Below, piece by piece: positions 61,516 to 64,000 of a stretch of 64,000 nucleotides of DNA. Source of the DNA: Bifidobacterium sp. WK041_4_12 (lineage in GTDB: Bacteria; Actinomycetota; Actinomycetes; Actinomycetales; Bifidobacteriaceae); assembly GCF_041080795.1 (NCBI RefSeq), contig NZ_CP129674.1, positions 682,001-746,000 on the forward strand. Direction: 5' to 3'. Position 1 is the stretch's first letter. Each line of letters opens with the position of its first letter. The notes below the pieces were generated by a model, which did no database searches, was not told the DNA's origin, and was given only the letters and a program-made list of their open reading frames with translations. Both the position numbers and the translations under genes were made by a program.

Positions 61516-62412
61516 ATGAGTGCAGAAGTGCCGATGGATTCCCACAATGCTTCAGCCGAATACGCGGGACGCCGTTCCATAGTGTCGTATGTGCGCCGCT
61601 CCGGTCACATTGATCCACGGCTGCTACGCGCGTGGGACACTTATCACGACCAATACCTTATTGATCTGACTCTCGGCGCTCAAGGAAGCTCGCTTGAATC
61701 GGCAGAACAAGCAGAGCATGCAAGTCTTGAAGTTCCTCAAGACTTCACACTGAATCAAGCATTCGTGCGTGAGACCTGGGGCACCACACATCCCCTGATT
61801 GTTGAAGTCGGAAGCGGACAAGGTGAAAACATAGTCGCTGCAGCAGCCAGTCATCCAGACAAGAATTTTCTGGCCTTGGAAGTGTACACCGCAGGTTTGG
61901 CCCACACCATGCTCATGGCCGGAAAGCAGGGATTGACCAACCTGCGAGTCGCTCAGGTCAATGCTCCTGAACTGCTGGCATCGTGCGAGCGGGGGAGCGT
62001 TGCGGAAGTGTGGACCTTCTTTCCCGACCCGTGGCCGAAAATGAAACATCATAAGCGGCGAATCATTCAGCTTGACTTCGCGCAAAGCATTGCGTGCGCA
62101 CTTGAGCCATATGGTGCATGGCGCATAGCTACCGATATCGATGACTATGCACTCCATATTCATGAGGTTTTGGATTCCTGTGGCTTTCTGCGCAATGATG
62201 GCAATCTCGCGGTCCAGCTTCCGCTCGAACACGTTGGCAAGGGAACTGCGATGGATGCAGACAAGCTTCCCCATGGAGAATTCAGCGAGTCGTCTCGATT
62301 TGAAGGTCGCGTCCTGACCAATTTCGAGCAGAAAGGTCTTAAAGCCGGTCGGATCATTCATGATTTTACCTATCGTGCCGAAATATCCAGTGAGTCATGC
62401 ATGAGGTCGTAA
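61516..62412 (+). CDS. trmB: tRNA (guanine-N7)-methyltransferase
   Basis: A 298-residue enzyme adding N7-methyl to G46 of tRNA. A ~100-residue variable N-terminal part (SYVRRSGHIDPRLLRAW) precedes the SAM-binding motif LIVEVGSGQGENIVAAA. The TrmB hallmark VWTFFPDPWPKMKHHKRRII is clear, and YGAWRIATDIDDYALHIHEV follows. ATG 61516 has AAGGAG at the right distance. Confidence 0.95.
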   Translation: MSAEVPMDSHNASAEYAGRRSIVSYVRRSGHIDPRLLRAWDTYHDQYLIDLTLGAQGSSLESAEQAEHASLEVPQDFTLNQAFVRETWGTTHPLIVEVGSGQGENIVAAAASHPDKNFLALEVYTAGLAHTMLMAGKQGLTNLRVAQVNAPELLASCERGSVAEVWTFFPDPWPKMKHHKRRIIQLDFAQSIACALEPYGAWRIATDIDDYALHIHEVLDSCGFLRNDGNLAVQLPLEHVGKGTAMDADKLPHGEFSESSRFEGRVLTNFEQKGLKAGRIIHDFTYRAEISSESCMRS

Positions 62413-62645
62413 GCCTTCTGACGTGGTTCTTTGGGCATATCCGTGGTTTGTTAAGCGCATTCTTGAACTGGCACATATGCTGTGTTGCTTGCGCGAAACT
62501 GCAGAAATTCTGAAACCAGAACACCTTGGACGCTCGGGTCGCGGGGTGCCTTCTTCGTGGCGAACACGGCAAAAAATCGTTCAGTGCGACACGAAGGCAC
62601 GCCAGTTTGCCCTATTGGAGAGTTTTGCATAGAATGTTTTTGTTT
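62413..62645. other. Spacer between trmB and tRNA-Glu
   Basis: No gene supported; overlapping short frames only. Confidence 0.4.
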
Positions 62646-62717
62646 GCCCCCGTCGTCTAACGGTTAGGACACCAGACTTTCAATCTGACAACGAGAGTTC
62701 GACTCTCTCCGGGGGTA
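62646..62717 (+). tRNA. tRNA-Glu (anticodon TTC)
   Basis: Acceptor GCCCCCG/CGGGGGT, anticodon stem CAGA/TCTG around CTTTCAA (anticodon TTC), and T arm GAGAGTTCGACTCTC. No CCA is encoded. Confidence 0.95.
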
Positions 62718-62725
62718 CTTCTACT

Positions 62726-62743
62726 GCCGCAAGGGTTTGCGGC
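62726..62743 (+). terminator. Hairpin after tRNA-Glu
   Basis: GCCGCAA (62726-62732) and TTGCGGC (62737-62743) form a compact hairpin 8 bases after the tRNA. It lacks a T-tract, so it may be a processing or termination signal. Confidence 0.5.
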
Positions 62744-63442
62744 ACCTACCTCAAGACCTTAAAATTTGGGTCATGGGTTTACTGTGGGTTTACAAGTACC
62801 AAGTTTGTGAGCTTTCAGGAGCGTTGCGAGGTTCAGAAAACGAAACTCTCGAAGCAATTTTGACCCCTCACCGATATCTTTACTTAACCATCACGGTGAT
62901 GGTCGGTCTCGATCTTGAGCATTTCTGCGCGCATGAATCAGGCAATGTGATTTCTCTTGATGTGGTGTGTGGATTTTGAGTGGTGAAATTGGGGTTGATG
63001 GCTTCATTTTTCGCCACGTTTCGAGTTTTGTTGCCTTTTTTGAGTATTCCTTGAATTTGGTTGTGTTGCCGCGTTGTTATGAAGCTCTTTTTCGGCGGGT
63101 TTGATGGCTTGCTGGCCGAAATTTTCTGAAGCTACTTGAAAAAGGCAACAAAACTCGCATCCCGCAGTGAATATGTGCAATGAGCATGGCCGTTCACCCA
63201 TCGGATTGTCATAGTAGCTGAGTGGATGACCTCACATGCTGGGATTGCAGTGGAATGAGTGGTTGATCGCGCGTGATGCTTCCAGACCAACATCCCTGCA
63301 GTTGAGGTGCCAGTGCAGTTCCATAGCGGCTGCGTTCATTCCATTCGAATGTCAATCTCTTAACAATCGTTGTATACAAATCAAAGCAGTATTAACGATG
63401 GTGTGCAGGTGACTTTCGAATATGAGGCAGGCGAAGCCTTCC
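62744..63442. other. Gene-free stretch holding element A copy 3
   Basis: Apart from the hairpin element at 63022-63157 I see no gene. An 80-codon frame at 62737-62979 starts inside the tRNA-proximal hairpin and has no recognisable features. I looked for an integrase remnant or repeated tRNA end and found none. Confidence 0.45.
63022..63157. repeat. Dispersed hairpin element A, copy 3
   Basis: Left arm 63022-63040 and right arm 63139-63157 are perfect 19-bp complements of the same core as copies 1 and 2. The interior (98 bases) is longer than in the other copies and pairs imperfectly (GAGTA/TACTT next to the arms, TTCGG/CCGAA deeper). Confidence 0.9.
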
Positions 63443-64000
63443 CTATAGACTGAAGGCCGTTGAGCTCAGCCATAGCGCGGTTATTGCCGCTATGATGCAC
63501 AGAGATGTGGAAACCAATCCGATCCAGGTAAATTGGAGCAGTTCGACTTTTTTCCCGGTTCTTATCAGAATGCGTCTCCATAGTATGTTCGCCAATGAGC
63601 CGATGTATGTCAGATTGGGCCCAATGTTGACTCCGATCAATACGGCCATCGCCATGACAGGGCTGTGACTTGCTGCGAGGGGAATCAACAGCATTGCAGC
63701 AGGCAGATTGTTCAACACGTTGCAAGCAAGCACGGATACCGCGGCGACGAGTAGTAGTGTCAGCAAAGTGACCGGCCGGTGAAATATGGGAAGCAGCAGA
63801 GTATTCACTCCATTGTTGGATAACGCTGCAACCACGACGCTCAGCGATAGAACGAAAATCAGGAATGAGAGATTGAACGACTTCCAAGACGTTCGCAGCT
63901 CTTCGGAAAGTGTCGATTTCTTCGAGAGGGATCGTTTCAAAACCAGCGCTATGCATCCAGACAAGGCCACCCAATAGGGAGGAATGTCAAGCATTCCGGT
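63443..64000 (-). CDS. Anion/arsenite-type permease (N-terminus beyond window)
   Basis: The last ~186 residues of a polytopic membrane protein continuing past the right edge (the frame is open to 64000). Hydrophobic segments alternate with short loops; VLACNVLNNLPAAMLLIPLA and VLIGVNIGPNLTYIGSLANI-like text match the conserved asparagine-proline and GPN loops of ArsB/NhaD/SLC13-like ion transporters. The substrate (arsenite, dicarboxylate, sodium/proton) cannot be decided from this part. Confidence 0.75.
   Translation of the reverse strand, partial: TGMLDIPPYWVALSGCIALVLKRSLSKKSTLSEELRTSWKSFNLSFLIFVLSLSVVVAALSNNGVNTLLLPIFHRPVTLLTLLLVAAVSVLACNVLNNLPAAMLLIPLAASHSPVMAMAVLIGVNIGPNLTYIGSLANILWRRILIRTGKKVELLQFTWIGLVSTSLCIIAAITALWLSSTAFSL

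Noticed and set aside
62726..62979. Possible phage attachment site or integrase remnant after tRNA-Glu
   Set aside because: No repeat of the tRNA 3' end and no integrase-like residues were found downstream.
63022..63157. Element A as a simple rho-independent terminator
   Set aside because: No T-run follows the right arm on either strand in any copy, and the closest gene is hundreds of bases away for copies 1 and 3.

Overview
The window looks like a chromosome segment from a Bifidobacterium-type actinobacterium. The evidence is moderate-to-high G+C housekeeping genes in actinobacterial arrangements (gpmA next to phoU and a SenX3-like kinase; thyA-folA), sortase-anchored surface proteins, leaderless-looking promoters and DUF2530/DUF4190 proteins. 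The lineage is inferred from gene content, not from a marker search. An MenA-like prenyltransferase and a pyruvate oxidase hint at an oxygen-exposed lifestyle.

The left half (about 1-21,600) is accessory DNA rich in decay. In order it holds: a secreted propeller-like protein; a divergent ArsR regulator/flavin-reductase pair; a toxin-antitoxin locus with a frameshifted toxin; an A+T-rich defence block (Dam/DpnII-like D12 methyltransferase, overlapping PD-(D/E)XK restriction enzyme, small zinc-ribbon protein, and an opposing AIPR abortive-infection gene whose N-terminus is cut by an amber codon); an IS3 remnant; an ABC exporter plus DsbA-like protein; a gene broken by two in-frame TAA codons; a membrane pentapeptide-repeat protein; a divergent AbrB-like/RelE-like pair; two convergent serine-recombinase pseudogenes around an IS256 relic; a second, intact copy of the first toxin-antitoxin family; and a PadR/ABC/DUF4097 cluster in which both ABC genes carry internal deletions.

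From 21,600 to 38,900 the region is surface-oriented: a 2.1-kilo-residue LPxTG protein with three BspA-like modules, a cell-wall subtilase, two hydrolases, a DJ-1 protein, a HAD phosphatase and a PIN/HTH toxin-antitoxin pair. From 38,900 to the right end it is mostly core: tRNA-Pro, lysS, menA, gpmA, phoU, a degenerate sensor kinase, manA, serC, CHAP and NlpC/P60 peptidoglycan hydrolases, a double universal stress protein, OsmC, thyA, folA, a low-molecular-weight phosphatase, an HxlR regulator with pyruvate oxidase, tRNA-Phe and tRNA-Asp, gntK, galE, trmB, tRNA-Glu and part of an anion permease.

The signals no gene explains are two families of dispersed long-hairpin elements. Element A has three copies (4137, 58065, 63022) sharing an identical 17-base arm core, and element B has two (35406, 50387). 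In each, the outer arm is conserved between copies while the interior differs in sequence yet still pairs. Other notable points are a SenX3-like kinase lacking its phospho-accepting histidine and any membrane segment, and recombinase genes abutting toxin genes.
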